Origin: Chrysemys picta bellii | Taxonomy: Eukaryota; Chordata; Testudines; Emydidae | Length of the DNA stretch: 64,000 bases | Direction of reading: 5' to 3' | Assembly (NCBI RefSeq): GCF_011386835.1 | Contig: NC_088792.1 | Span: 42,088,882 to 42,152,881 of the forward strand | Part shown: in pieces, positions 1-9,499 of the stretch | How positions within the stretch are numbered: position 1 is the stretch's first letter | Layout of the letters: each line of letters begins with the position of its first letter | Program-made: the position numbers and the translations under genes | Notes under the pieces: model-generated | What the model saw: only the letters and a program-made list of their open reading frames with translations | Told to the model about the DNA's origin: nothing | Database searches by the model: none

Positions 1-66
1 AGCAGATAGCTAAAAAAGCTGTCAGCTTTGGATGGGTGATCAGTGCAAGGAGCATAGTAAGAGGCT

Positions 67-462
67 GAAGAACAAGTATTGGAAGCCCAGAGACAAGAAC
101 GACAGCTCGGGCAACTTGCCAACATCATGGCTATTTTATGAGGCGTTTGACCAGGTGCTGGGCACTGCACCCAACATGAAGCCAACATGCATGATGACAA
201 CCTGGTGAGCTGGGATGGTGCCCTGCTGGCCCCTGAATCCAGCATGGGGACGGATGAGAGCCAGCCGCAGGCTCCGAGAGAGGTGCATGAAGTGACTGTT
301 TGTTTGTTTATTAAACCAATCCCAGAGGAGGCTGTGGATCAGGATCAACAGTAAATTCAAGGTCCCTACTCAGAAGAGCTGTTTGATTTCTCCCCCTCTG
401 AGAACAGCCCACTACTGAGTCTACAGCAAACCTGGGGGAGACAGAAGCCGCCCTGGAGCCTG
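67..462 (+). pseudogene. Myb/SANT-like Harbinger protein, first exon remnant
   Basis: In frame from about 67 the DNA reads KYWKPRDKNDSSGNLPTSW then FYEAFDQVLGTAPNMKP, the pattern seen after the trihelix of Myb-like proteins that accompany Harbinger transposases. A frameshift near 180-200 moves the reading frame, after which an acidic stretch (WDGALLAPESSMGTDESQPQ) continues, with a further break near 352. The exon ends in CTG followed by GTAAGC at 463, a plausible donor. Such proteins bind the transposon ends and help import the transposase. The breaks mean no intact product. Confidence 0.55.
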
Positions 463-812
463 GTAAGCTTATGACTCTGATTTACAGTTTATTATTACAA
501 TATTGGGAGGGATTTCTGCTTTAGAAGCAATGCACAAGTTATGATCAGCTCCGGCTACCAGTGTGTGTCCGGTAATGGTGGATTGTATCAGAGCACCTTG
601 GTGTCCCCTCTCCCCTCCCGTCCCCAACTATGTGGAGTTCAAAATGGCGACTGGGAATTTCAGACAGTCATAAACAGCTGTAAAGGTATCTTCACTGTAA
701 AGTCACAGATGTTTGCCAGGGTCATACATGTTTTCCTTTCAGTAGTAAGGGCTTGAAATTTGCCTCTCTGTAATCATTCCTCCTTGCTCTATGGAACCAC
801 CTGGAAACAGTG

Positions 813-814
<2 letters not shown>

Positions 815-865
<51 letters not shown>

Positions 866-877
866 GGGGGGGGGGGC
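815..877. repeat. Compound microsatellite (GT)n(GA)n(G)n
   Basis: A run of GT dinucleotides passes into GA dinucleotides and then a run of about 14 G. It lies in the intron of the Myb-like remnant. Homopolymer G at this length is prone to sequencing error. Confidence 0.95.
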
Positions 878-1561
878 GGAAACTGTTTTCTATTTCCAAA
901 TCTAGTCCATGCAGTCTGTGGGTCACCAAATTATTTCTCCCAAGTACAAATGGGGTGTCAGTTTTTGTCCAGAACTGTGTTGGGTGCAGAAGGCTGTGGA
1001 GTTCTTCATGCTTGTGCGCAGCAATAACAGGGTAAAGCAATGTGTGAGCTAACACAGCATCCTGTTAATTCCCTCATGGATTTGGACCCAATCCTGGTTA
1101 GTGATAGCTGCAAACTTTTCCTGAAGCAGGAACTCCAGATATGCAGTTACACTGTGGGGAAGGGTGTATTTTTTCCAGGGCCACCTCAGTAGCGGACTAG
1201 CCCACTCCACTCACAGATGTGCTGTTCAGTCACTATAGATTTGACTACTTCTGCTGCATACGCTGCAGGTTTCCCACTAGCAGCTTGGAACAGCGTGTCC
1301 CTTTGGCAGTAGGGCACCACAAGTACCGTTACTTCCTCCGAAGTGTGAAAGGTCTGAAATGACGGGAAAAGCCTTTTGCAGCAAGGGACTATCCTCCCCC
1401 ACATACATGCTCCCTATACCACCTAATTATAAAATGTTTATAAAACAGAAAACAGGTTGTTATTTTAACCATGCTACTGTTTCTGCCCTTCTGTAACTGC
1501 AAATAACCAGGCTGTGGCCATAGAGAATGTGGACTGAAGCATCTCTTTCACAATACGTGTC

Positions 1562-1833
1562 CAGGGCTGGCTCCAAGCACCAGCCTACCAAGCATGTGCT
1601 TGGGGCGGCACCTGGAGGGGGGCGGCGCCCACCCGGGGAGAGCAGAGCCGCAGCGGGCTCGCCGCCCTCCCCTGGCGCTCCGGCCGGCCGGGAGAGCGGG
1701 GCTGCCCTCCTCCTGGCGCTCCAGAGAGAGCGGGGCCCCGGCTGGGCTCGCCACCCTCCCTGCGGCACTCCCCGCCGGGGGGCAGAGGGAGGCTTTTTTG
1801 CCTGGGGCGGCAAAAAAGCCAGAGCTGGCCCTG
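1562..1833. mobile_element. Non-autonomous hAT element, copy 1
   Basis: The element starts CAGGGCTGGCTCC and ends with a matching inverted AGAGCTGGCCCTG. It is flanked by a perfect 8-bp duplication TACGTGTC at 1554-1561 and 1834-1841, the hAT hallmark. The 272-bp body is GC-rich and has no transposase. Several overlapping open frames on both strands here are by-products of the GC-rich body. The same family recurs at 7499, 18148 and 33354. Confidence 0.93.
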
Positions 1834-1955
1834 TACGTGTCGGTTCAGTTTCAAAATGTATCATTTTATGTCCTTGAGATTCCACAAGAATTAATTCTGT
1901 GCTTCTCCACTGAGCTACTTTAGACAGTAACCCTCTGTTTCTTGTCCTCTTTCAG

Positions 1956-2260
1956 ACCTCTCAACCTCTACTGCCTGCTGTTCATCAGGAATTGATCCAT
2001 GGCCCAAGATACCCTCACGGGCCATTCCAAAAGGAAGCATTTCCATGATAAGTTATGATCAATGTTCTTGACACAGCAGACCAGCAGGTCCAGTACCAGA
2101 AGAAGAGGGATGAAAGCCTGCAGCAACGGCATGCTGAGAAGCAGGAGGAGTTGCTGAAACAATTGTCTGAGCTCTGTCCTCCTCCCTTAGCTGCCTCTCC
2201 TGTTCCAGGAACTGCTTTGCAAGTGCCTGCTCCCTCGCTGAAACCCTCTCCTCCACCTGG
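1956..2260 (+). pseudogene. Myb-like Harbinger protein, downstream exon remnant
   Basis: A pyrimidine tract ends in TTTCAG at 1955. Downstream, the frame from 2055 encodes a charged, Q-rich helical stretch (residues about 6-40: QQVQYQKKRDESLQQ and EKQEELLKQLSEL) followed by a proline-rich tail. Coiled-coil C-termini of this type are common in Harbinger Myb-like partners. An in-frame stop upstream (near 2053) disconnects it from the exon start. It runs directly into antisense transposase sequence near 2265, suggesting an internal deletion joined the two convergent genes. Confidence 0.45.
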
Positions 2261-2264
2261 GCAA

Positions 2265-2848
2265 AGAGCCACATACCTGATTGCCTCAGATATCTCTGCC
2301 ACCACTTTACCCACAGTCAACTTTCCAACCCCAAACTGGTTGGCAACGGACCTGTAGCAGTCCAGAATAGCCAGCTTCCAGACAGTTATAGAAAGCTGCT
2401 TCTGGACCAGTATGGATGACCTCAGTTGTGTCTCTTTACACTGGAGGGTTGGGGGTAAGCTGCTCACAAAGCTCCAGAAATGTAGCTGCTTCATGCAAAG
2501 GTTCTGGACCCACTGTTGGTCATCCCAGGTCTTCATGACAATGTGCTTGTGGCCTTGTGCCAGAAGCGCTGGTCTACATATGGGGCATCAGTGGCTATGC
2601 CAGTTGTACCAAGCAGCATCAGCCAGTGTGAGTCTGTGATGCCAGGGTGGTACTCCTCCTGCTACTCCATCAGGAAATCCGTCCGGTACCTTTTGGTGGG
2701 ACAGAAAATGCTGCTGAAATGTCCACCAGTGCCTCCTGGATGCTTTGCCAGTTTCCTGACGCAGAAGTGAAAGCACAAGCAAGAGAAGTTCTTCAGAAGG
2801 CACCTCCTCCATGTCGCTGGCTCCAGTAATTGGGAATGCACAAACCAA
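2265..2848 (-). pseudogene. PIF/Harbinger transposase fragment
   Basis: On the - strand about 2280-2535 reads KTWDDQQWVQNLCM, then TVWKLAILDCYRSVANQFGV and GKLTVGKVVAEISEAIR. This is the helix-turn-helix region before the catalytic core of HARBI1-type nucleases (the W-L-A-x-x-x-x-YRS-A-x-x-FGV pattern). Sequence at 2588-2848 on the same strand may be its N-terminus in another frame. The catalytic DDE region is absent; sequence passes into the Myb-like gene at about 2265. Family assignment is fairly firm, extent less so. Confidence 0.65.
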
Positions 2849-3093
2849 AATGACTGCTCGGCAGGCTCAGGTTGTTCATGCTTCCTGTAATAGGCAGGGT
2901 GGGCAGTAAAGTTTTCCCACAGTACATCACGGTCAGAGGGCTAGAGCAGCACTTGCGACTCTGGGATATGGTTGGTTTGGCTCAGGTCTGTGCACAGCTG
3001 TGTGGTTGAAGCATGGGTTAGAACAGTCTTAACATAGTGTTAAAAACAGTGTTCCTTAACATGGGACTCGAGTCCGTTGACCCACTAACCCTG

Positions 3094-3119
3094 GCTTACA
3101 TTGCAGTGTAGACATACCC
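3094..3119. repeat. Harbinger-type terminal inverted repeat
   Basis: The sequence CAGTGTAGACATACCC is the inverted form of the GGGTATGTCTA start of the element at 4782 and resembles both ends of the MITE at 26587-26827. Confidence 0.6.
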
Positions 3120-3884
3120 TGTGTCCTTCAGGAGACACTGTCCATAACAGGAGTATTGTATGGTAAACCTATATCAAATGTGTTCTGAGGAAAGAAACAA
3201 AGCAGGATATTTATCTTTTTGTTCAATTTTAACAATGCAAAAAGACTTCCCCCAAACTGTTGAAAGCAAAGATAGCAGCTCAGAGTCCATTCTTGCTCTT
3301 TCCACCTCTGTTACTTCTGACTGTTTTGTGGCAGACACGTGCTGCATTTTCTGTGTGCATTCTCTGCAATTTACTGGAGTTAGCCTGCAAGTAGTTACAG
3401 TTCTGATTCCATATCATGAGAAATGCGCAAAAAAAAACCAAACCACCCCAAACTCTGTTCATCCTCTTTTTGTTCTTTTCAGTCCCCACCCTTTTTGGGC
3501 TATCCTTTTAAGCACTGTGCAGTGGTTGGAAATGGGGGCGTTCTGAAAAATTCCAGCTGTGGAGCTGAAATCGATAACTCTGACTTTGTATTTAGGTAAG
3601 AGCTGCTAAACACTAATGGGATTATAGTGCTAAAGCTCTTGAAGGGACTCTGTCAAGCTTGGTAGGCCAAAAAGTAAACCAAATGGCTGTGCTATGGTTA
3701 ATGGGTGTGCACATGCGCCGCATCCCTGTTTTCCCCATCCTCTCAGCCTGTCTGCCCCATTCTTCAACACAATAGCCAAGCACCGTGTTCTGCTCTGTAA
3801 ATGTCACTACTCTGGGTGCGTATAAGAAGAGGGCAGAAGCAGAAAAAAGCGCACGTGTATTCACACACCTGCGATTTCAGGGAA

Positions 3885-4222
3885 TGCCAGCAATTCTTTT
3901 CCAAGTGTCTGACTAATGGGTCCTGCCCACATGCTCAGGTCTAACTGATTACCATATTTGGGGTCAGGAAGGAATTTTCCCCCGGATCAGATTGGCAGAG
4001 ACCCTGGGGTTTTTCACCTTCCTCTGCAGCATGGAGCATAGGTCATGTAAATGGTGGATTCTCTGTAACTTGAAGTCTTTAAATCATGATTTGAGGTCTT
4101 CACTGAATCAGCCTGAGGTTACGGGTCTATTGCAGGAGTGGGTGAATGAGGTTCTGTGGCCTGCAATGTGCAGGTCAGACTAGATGATCATGGTGGTCCC
4201 TTCTGGCCTTAGTCTATGAACC
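3885..4222 (+). mobile_element. CR1 LINE 3' end fragment
   Basis: The segment resembles, in opposite orientation, 61528-61930. It ends with the CR1 3' untranslated pattern (CAGACTAGATGATCATGG followed by CCCTTCTGGCCTTAGTCTATG). A 63-codon open frame starts at 3992. It is a 5'-truncated retrotransposon tail in intergenic or intronic DNA. Confidence 0.75.
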
Positions 4223-4619
4223 TGGATGTGTTCTAGTTTGGGAGTGGAGCCTCTGAGAAGCTCAGTTTTTGTTTGACTCTCATTTAGGGTTGGGGGGTGT
4301 TTTTTCTTTGGATCAGGAGAAGAGTTTTTAAAAAAGACGGATATAAGCTAGCATTAAATATGTTACATGCTTGCCCTTGCCTTATAGTCTTCATGCCAGG
4401 CAACTTAACTTTCTTGAGCACTTTTGAAAATCCCCTCGGCCCCTGCTGGTATTTTCAGATACCATTTGAAAACTGGTTTTAGGAGCCTAAGTCACTTTGG
4501 GCATTTTAAAAAAATGTTACCAATTGACATTCATGGGACAACTCATAGGTATAAAGTCAAGCATATGGTTACATGTTTTGCTGGATTGGGGCCTCGGGTC
4601 TAGGTTTTTAGGCCTTGCA

Positions 4620-4781
4620 ATGCTGAGTGGAGCAAGGCCTAGGGGCCAGGTTTTTAAAGCTATTTAGGTGCCTAAAGATACAGATAGGCACCTAAATAAC
4701 TTCTCAAACTCCAAGTGGGACTTGGGCACCTCGGCATTTTTGAAAATCCCTATAGGCACCTAACTGCCTCTTGAGGTGCCT
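4620..4781. repeat. Ancient interspersed repeat with TTAGGTGCCTAA motifs
   Basis: Repeated short palindromes (TTTAGGTGCCTAAA, ATAGGCACCTAA, GAGGTGCCTAAG) are spaced through the segment. The same motif set occurs at 29220-29345 and in 33755-35695. I recognise it as a common old reptile/bird repeat but cannot name its class. Confidence 0.5.
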
Positions 4782-5050
4782 AAGGGTATGTCTATCCTGC
4801 AGCTGAGAGCAAGCCTCCCAGCCCAGCTAGACAGACCTGCACTAGAGGGGCTCGAGCTAGCACACAAAAAATAGCAGTGTGGACGCTCTCGAGCCCACCT
4901 GAAACCTTGAGTCTGAGCTTGGGTGGCAGAGATTCCTTTTGAGTCTCACTCCAGGTTGTGGAAGTAAAATTCCCACTTTGTTCTCCACCAGAAACTTTCC
5001 AACATGTGAATGAACGACAGCCTTGCAGGCAGACCTCTGAGCCCACACCC
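4782..5050. mobile_element. Harbinger-type MITE, right end not identified
   Basis: It starts with GGGTATGTCTATCCTGCAG directly after TAA, matching the terminus inverted at 3119. Its body (GAGCAAGCCTCCCAGCC and GCTCGAGCTAGCAC) is related to 33050-33340. No convincing right terminal repeat is seen, so the copy is truncated or decayed. Confidence 0.5.
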
Positions 5051-5465
5051 ATTTCTACTGGATTTTGTCACCTTTCTTATTTCTGACTTGCATCTGGTGC
5101 TTTTAAATAAGACAAAAGAGAAGCCTTCCCATGTCTAATTTAGATGATTGGCCTGAATAGAACTGATGAACCTACAAGATGAGATGCTGAACCTAAATGT
5201 AGCAGGTTTTTAAAGAACATAAGTGTTGATAAACATAATTCAGACTAAAACTTTTTCTTCATCTTTAATAGAAATTGACTAATTACTACTGAATCAGTAG
5301 TTGGAATGCATTAGTAGTTGGACATTTTCCCATTTTCATCTTTGATACAGGCAATATCATCACTATGCCAATTGCATCTTATTATTAATCACACTGTTTT
5401 TAGGCAGAAAATTACAGAAAACCTTTAGAGGAGCTGCATTACTTTATCTTGGAAGGAAATAGTGG

Positions 5466-5660
5466 CAGGATATAGTCTAGTGGTTAGAGCAGGGGAACTG
5501 GGAGATGGGACTTCCTGGGTTATTAGTAGCTTGGCTACTGACTCATGTGATATGGAGAAAATGTGACTCTCTGTACCTCAGTGTACTCATCTGTTAAACC
5601 GGTTAAAAACTTATTTTTCAAGCATGTTGTAAGGGTTCGTTAATATTTATTTATTTATCG
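5466..5660 (+). mobile_element. MIR-type CORE-SINE
   Basis: It begins ATAGTCTAGTGGTTAGAGCA, an A-box-like tRNA head. It continues through CTTCCTGGGTTATTAG and the CORE region, with the TCTCTGTACCTCAGT and ACTCATCTGTTAAA landmarks. This is the classic MIR layout with substantial decay. Confidence 0.75.
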
Positions 5661-6177
5661 GGTGCTTAGAGGGAGGTGACATAAATATTATGGTGCAGTC
5701 GAGGAATTTGCATAGAATAACAGCAAGGCATTTGTGGTGGGGTTCTAGTTAAATAACTGTTTCTAAACCTCAGGTGTAACCTTCCCCCAACCACAGGAAG
5801 TGTTAGCAAAGATGTTGGCAATAAAACAAGTCTCGTGACTGTTAATCCAAGTATCATAGCACAGAAGTAAGTATCACCACAATTTTTTTTTCCTGTGTAA
5901 TGTTGTTTAATTGTTTGACATGCTTTAGATTTTGTTATTAAACCCTTTGGGATACCATCACAGTGGGCAATGCATTCTGATTACTTAATTAGTGATTCTT
6001 AATTCCCAGGTAAAAGGTATACTAGTGAATGGAAACCCATTAAACAAGTCCTTTTGAACAGAAATGAGTCAACAATACAGAGATTAGCAGTGCCTCTTTT
6101 TGCACCCATCCACATGTTCCTAACCAGGGGAAATAGCAGCATTTCTCATCTCAAGTCCATTTTCTAAAGCTGGCATT

Positions 6178-6290
6178 ATAGCCATGATTTAGGAAAGCCC
6201 TTAAGCATGTGTTTGAGTCCATCACTGGGACTTATAGTTAAGCATGTGCTCAAGTGCTTTCCTGAATTGGGACCTACATTTCTATAATTG
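6178..6290. repeat. Palindromic MITE-like repeat (TTAAGCATGTG family), copy 1
   Basis: The left half has CCTTAAGCATGTGTTTGAG and the right half has the inverted AAGCATGTGCTCAAGTGC, so the element folds on itself. Similar copies are at 7985, 12650 and 36840. No protein is encoded. The class is uncertain. Confidence 0.55.
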
Positions 6291-6337
6291 TCTGAACACT
6301 AAAGAATCCAACCCAAAGTAGATCTCCCTTCTTTAAA

Positions 6338-6540
6338 ATTAAATAAATTAATTAATGGAGATATCCCATCTCCTAGAACTGGAAGGGACCTTGAAAGGTC
6401 ATTGAGTCCAGCCCCCTGCCTTCACTAGCAGGACCAAGTACTGATTTTTGCCCCAGATCCCTAAGTGGCCCCCTCAAGGATTGAACTCACAACCCTGGGT
6501 TTAGCAGGCCAATGCTCAAACCACCAAGCTATCCCTCCCC
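6338..6540 (-). mobile_element. Tortoise-type tRNA-derived SINE with CR1-like tail
   Basis: On the - strand the element begins GGGAGGGATAGCTTGGTGG with an A-box-like motif (6513-6531). A B-box-like GGTTGTGAGTTCAATCC follows at 6478-6494. Its 3' part carries GGTCCCTTCCAGTTCTAGG, matching CR1 3' ends, and it closes with an ATTAATT-type tail at 6338-6360. A tRNA head plus CR1-like tail is the known structure of the turtle pol III SINE, which would be mobilised by CR1 enzymes. It is the best taxonomic marker in the window. Confidence 0.88.
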
Positions 6541-6819
6541 CATATATCTCTGAAGTATTTTTCTTTCTTGCCCTTCTTGGGAAGAAAACAACAAAAGTCT
6601 GATTAGAACTTGCTAATTATTCTATAACTTTCAGGTCTAGCTAGTGCTTACCTGCCAAATGAACCAGGGTGGTATGTTGATATTTACTACTTAATAATCT
6701 TACAGCCTCTTACGGTCTGTCTTCTCTGTATTCCTCAAACAGACACAACCAGACAAAACTGACTCTAGTTTAAAAGTAAGAAGAAAACAATCGAATAAAC
6801 AGAAAACTGAAGTTTTGTT

Positions 6820-6968
6820 GTAGCCATGTCAGTCCCAGGATATTAGAGCGAGAGAAGATGGGTGAGGTAATATCTTTTATTAGACGAACTTCTGTCTCTC
6901 TCTCTTTCTCTCGCCATCAGAAGTTGGTCCAGTAAAAGCGATTACCTCCCCATCTTGTCTCTCTAAAA
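6820..6968 (-). mobile_element. Foldback retroelement insertion, Penelope-like tail family A
   Basis: The + strand reads TTGTAGCCATGTCAGTCCC, then about 50 bp (from 6843) that recurs in inverted form up to 6968 with roughly 85% identity by eye. The arms flank a CTCTCTCTTTCTCTCGCCAT spacer. Imperfect flanking direct repeats (GAAGTTTTG at 6811, GAAGTTTG at 6969) suggest a target duplication. The TAGCCATGT tail resembles the inverted end of the element at 28035-28238. Family assignment is inference. Confidence 0.5.
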
Positions 6969-6989
6969 GAAGTTTGTCATTAGTCAAGG

Positions 6990-7498
6990 AGATATCTGGA
7001 GTCTTTGGAATAAATTCTGCTTTGATGCTCTTGCAATTCTTATTGATGGAGATGGAGATGTATTAGTAGCTTACACCAGCAGTGAATTTGGCCCATTGAC
7101 TTCAGTGGGGTTGCAAGTAAAAGCAAAATTTGGTCCAGAGGTTTAGCATAAGAAGACAGTTTCATTGGTGGCTATTGAAGCTATTTATTGCTCTTGGGCT
7201 TAATCATGATGTTCCACTAAGTTTTTACTCTGGTTTTTATTCAGGCAAACCTCCATTGAAGTTAACAGCGTTCACCTTAATAAGGTCTCAATAAAAATGA
7301 GTCAGGACTTTGGGATTTGGCCATTTCAATGATTTTATTATTCAGAGAAAGCTGTAAGTGTCTTAGACGGAGGAGAGGGAAAGGGTTGTCTAGAGAACTG
7401 TGCTAATTTTAATCACTTTTAATTAGCAAGCTAAGTGTGGGGTTCTTCTCACAACACTATAGTTGAAGTTTATATCAGCCATTCTGTTATGGACTGTG
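6990..7498. other. Non-coding stretch
   Basis: There is no gene. A short fragment at 7078-7138 (CCATTGACTTCAGTGGGG) belongs to an old repeat that recurs at 56570, 56720 and 60540. Nothing else is recognised. Confidence 0.6.
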
Positions 7499-7730
7499 CA
7501 GGGCCAGCTCCAGCTTTTTTGCCGCCCCAAGCGGCGAAGCAAAAAAACAAATAAGAAAAGGTAAAGCTGCAATCGGTGGCAGCTCTACCACGCTGCTTCA
7601 TTCTTCAGCAGCAGGTCCTTTCCTCCGAGAGGGAGTGAGGGACTTGCTGCCGAAGACCCGGACATGCCGCCCCTTTCCATTAGCCGCCCCAAGCACCCGC
7701 TTCCTTTGCTGGTGCCTGGAGCCGGCCCTG
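7499..7730. mobile_element. Non-autonomous hAT element, copy 2
   Basis: Termini are CAGGGCCAGCTCCAG and the inverted TGGAGCCGGCCCTG. A perfect 8-bp duplication GGACTGTG flanks it at 7491-7498 and 7731-7738. The 232-bp body is GC-rich and lacks coding capacity. It lies in intronic DNA about 0.8 kb before the last ST8SIA6 exon. Confidence 0.93.
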
Positions 7731-7984
7731 GGACTGTGGTTTTCAAGGCATTTACAGTACAGATGTAAAAACTATTGCAGGGTTGAAACAAAGTCCCAAA
7801 GCAAAATCACTTTGACCATTTTTTTCTTTTATTGCAGAATTTTGGAGGGCTCAACAGTTTATGACATGGGATCTGGCAATTCATTAGAAGTATGGTCTAA
7901 TCTTCAGAAGTGCTGAGTCAGTAGGAGCTGTGGGTGTCATCAGCTTGGACAATCAGTCCAGCAGTATTTAAAAAGCAGCTAAGG

Positions 7985-8090
7985 TTCTGATTCTGCAAAG
8001 ACTTAAGCATGTGCTTACCTTTAACTCCATGAGGACTATTCACATACTAGGCACATGCACAAGTCTTTGCACGGTTGCAGCCTACATTTG
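7985..8090. repeat. Palindromic MITE-like repeat, copy 2
   Basis: It contains GACTTAAGCATGTGCTTACC and an inverted GGCACATGCACAAGTC partner. Same family as 6178-6290. Confidence 0.5.
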
Positions 8091-8511
8091 TAAAGCAGCT
8101 ACCCACATGTAGTAACTACTTTGCATAAAGATTTTTATGGGATACGCTAATGTGCCCATTTTTAAATGTGTGGGGCTTCTCGCACCTTCCTTTGAAGACA
8201 CAATCCTGGATTGGTGGAACACAGGTCTGATTTGATATGGCAATTCCTGTAAAATTAAGTAAATTGTATAGTGAATTTGTAATTATTAAATAATTTGTAT
8301 AAGGCCAGATTTTCATAATAGCACACGTAAAACTGTGCTCATATCCTATACATTTACTACATGTACAGATTAAATGGCAGTAATAGTGCTCACAGATTAC
8401 TTGCTCAAGCAGTTGTGAAACTCTGGCCCACAATAATAAATAGTTGAATATTGAATTCAAGCATTTTTTCCCTCTAAAACTGATAAGTTCACTAGGCCTT
8501 TTATTTGACAG

Positions 8512-8980
8512 ATACAACAAGCTGAATGAAAAGAAGGTGACGTTTCTGGAGAACATTGCAAGTTATGGAAATGCTTTCCTTTTATTGCCAGCATTTTCCT
8601 TCAAAAGCAACACAGCTGCTTCTTTCAAAGTATACCACACTCTACAAGAGTTCAGAGCAAAACAGAGGGCGATATTTTTTCATCCCAGATACCTGAAAAA
8701 TCTAGCCCAGTTCTGGAGAACTAAGGGCGTGAAAGCATATCGATTGTCTTCTGGTTTTATGATTGCTAGTGCTGCTATTGAACTGTGTGAGAATGTGAAG
8801 TTGTATGGCTTCTGGCCTTTCTCTAAAACCACAGAGGAGATGCCAATCAGTCACCATTATTATGACAACCAACTGCCCAAGCCGGGTTTCCATGCAATGC
8901 CCAAAGAATATAACCAGATTCTCCAACTTCATGGGAAGGGCATTCTGAAGCTGCAGTTTGGTAAATGTGACTCGGACTAA
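8512..8980 (+). CDS. ST8SIA6: ST8SIA6, terminal coding exon
   Basis: This is the C-terminal part of a Golgi type II membrane enzyme that adds sialic acid in alpha-2,8 linkage to sialylated glycans, using CMP-sialic acid. The exon follows a pyrimidine-rich tract ending TTTGACAG at 8511 and runs in one open frame to TAA at 8978-8980. It encodes about 156 residues. Visible landmarks are the small sialylmotif (YRLSSGFMIASAAIELC then LYGFWPF), motif III (HHYYDN) and the very small motif with its H-x4-E pair (GFHAMPKEY). The end, QLHGKGILKLQFGKC, keeps the terminal cysteine. The wording of the last 50 residues fits ST8SIA6 better than ST8SIA1 or ST8SIA5. Earlier exons, including the large sialylmotif, lie before the window or were not found in 1-8.5 kb. 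It points towards VIM. Confidence 0.93.
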
Positions 8981-8990
8981 AAAGGTAAGT
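8981..8990 (+). other. Splice-donor-like site just after the ST8SIA6 stop
   Basis: AAAAG followed by GTAAGT lies within ten bases of the TAA. If used it would splice the 3' UTR and, being under 50 nt from the stop, would not be expected to trigger nonsense-mediated decay. Use is unproven. Confidence 0.3.
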
Positions 8991-9346
8991 CAGATTCCTC
9001 AAAGACTTAAACGGAAGTGTTTTATATCAGGGCAAAACTGCCTTTTCTGCAACCAGGTGGTGTTCCCCAGATATGCACACTATTCCCAAAGAGTCAATGA
9101 GAGTTATGTATATGAATTAGAGGGAGGCTTGACTGCTCTACCTATATGTAAAGTACCATGGAGATGAAAGGTTAGGGTCAACTCCGACGTTTTCCTCCAC
9201 ACTGCCAATCCTTCTGCATACATGAAGGATTGGCAGCACCATCCGTGATTGCCACAACTCAGTCTATCAATAGTGTTCCATCGCCCCAAATGTGTGACCG
9301 CCAGTCTCTTGTGTGTCCTGTTTTTTGACTAAAAGTTTTGTTTAAG

Positions 9347-9496
9347 GCGGACACATTCTACCACCTGAAAGAGAGAAGAGGCGAGATTCTGGTGCTGCCT
9401 AAACCTTTCTACACTGATGCAACAGTGTACGGGACCATAAAAAGGGCCAAGCAGTCCATGGACAAATTCACCCAGAGAAGAGGCAGCATATGGCAG
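9347..9496 (+). other. Orphan exon-like open segment (50 codons)
   Basis: The segment follows TTTGTTTAAG at 9346 and precedes GTGTAT at 9497, so both splice dinucleotides are present. It is exactly 150 bases, open and symmetric (phase 0 at each end). The predicted peptide is balanced and not low-complexity: it begins ADTFYHLKERRGEILVLPKP, continues through FYTDATVYGTIKRAKQ and ends SMDKFTQRRGSIWQ. I do not recognise the family, and it is not CR1, gypsy or a sialylmotif. It could be an alternative ST8SIA6 exon, an exon of an unrecognised gene, or chance. Confidence 0.3.
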
Positions 9497-9499
9497 GTG

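Larger units (their letters stand above)
1..3119. mobile_element. Decayed PIF/Harbinger DNA transposon (composite)
   Basis: The stretch holds remnants of the two genes typical of Harbinger elements, on opposite strands: a Myb/SANT-like protein on + (67-462, continuing at 1956) and a DDE transposase fragment on - (about 2265-2848). The right end near 3094-3119 carries a terminal sequence reading GCAGTGTAGACATACCC, the inverted form of the start of the MITE at 4782 and close to that at 26587. The left end is not visible and may lie outside the window. Frameshifts and stops show it is dead. A hAT element (1562-1833) and a GT/GA/G microsatellite sit in the intron between the Myb-like exons. Two convergent genes are normal for the family; the exact span is inferred. 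Confidence 0.6.

Noticed and set aside
1460..1923. Several 70-140 codon open frames on both strands
   Set aside because: They arise from the GC-rich body of the hAT element at 1562-1833 and extend over its borders with no domain.
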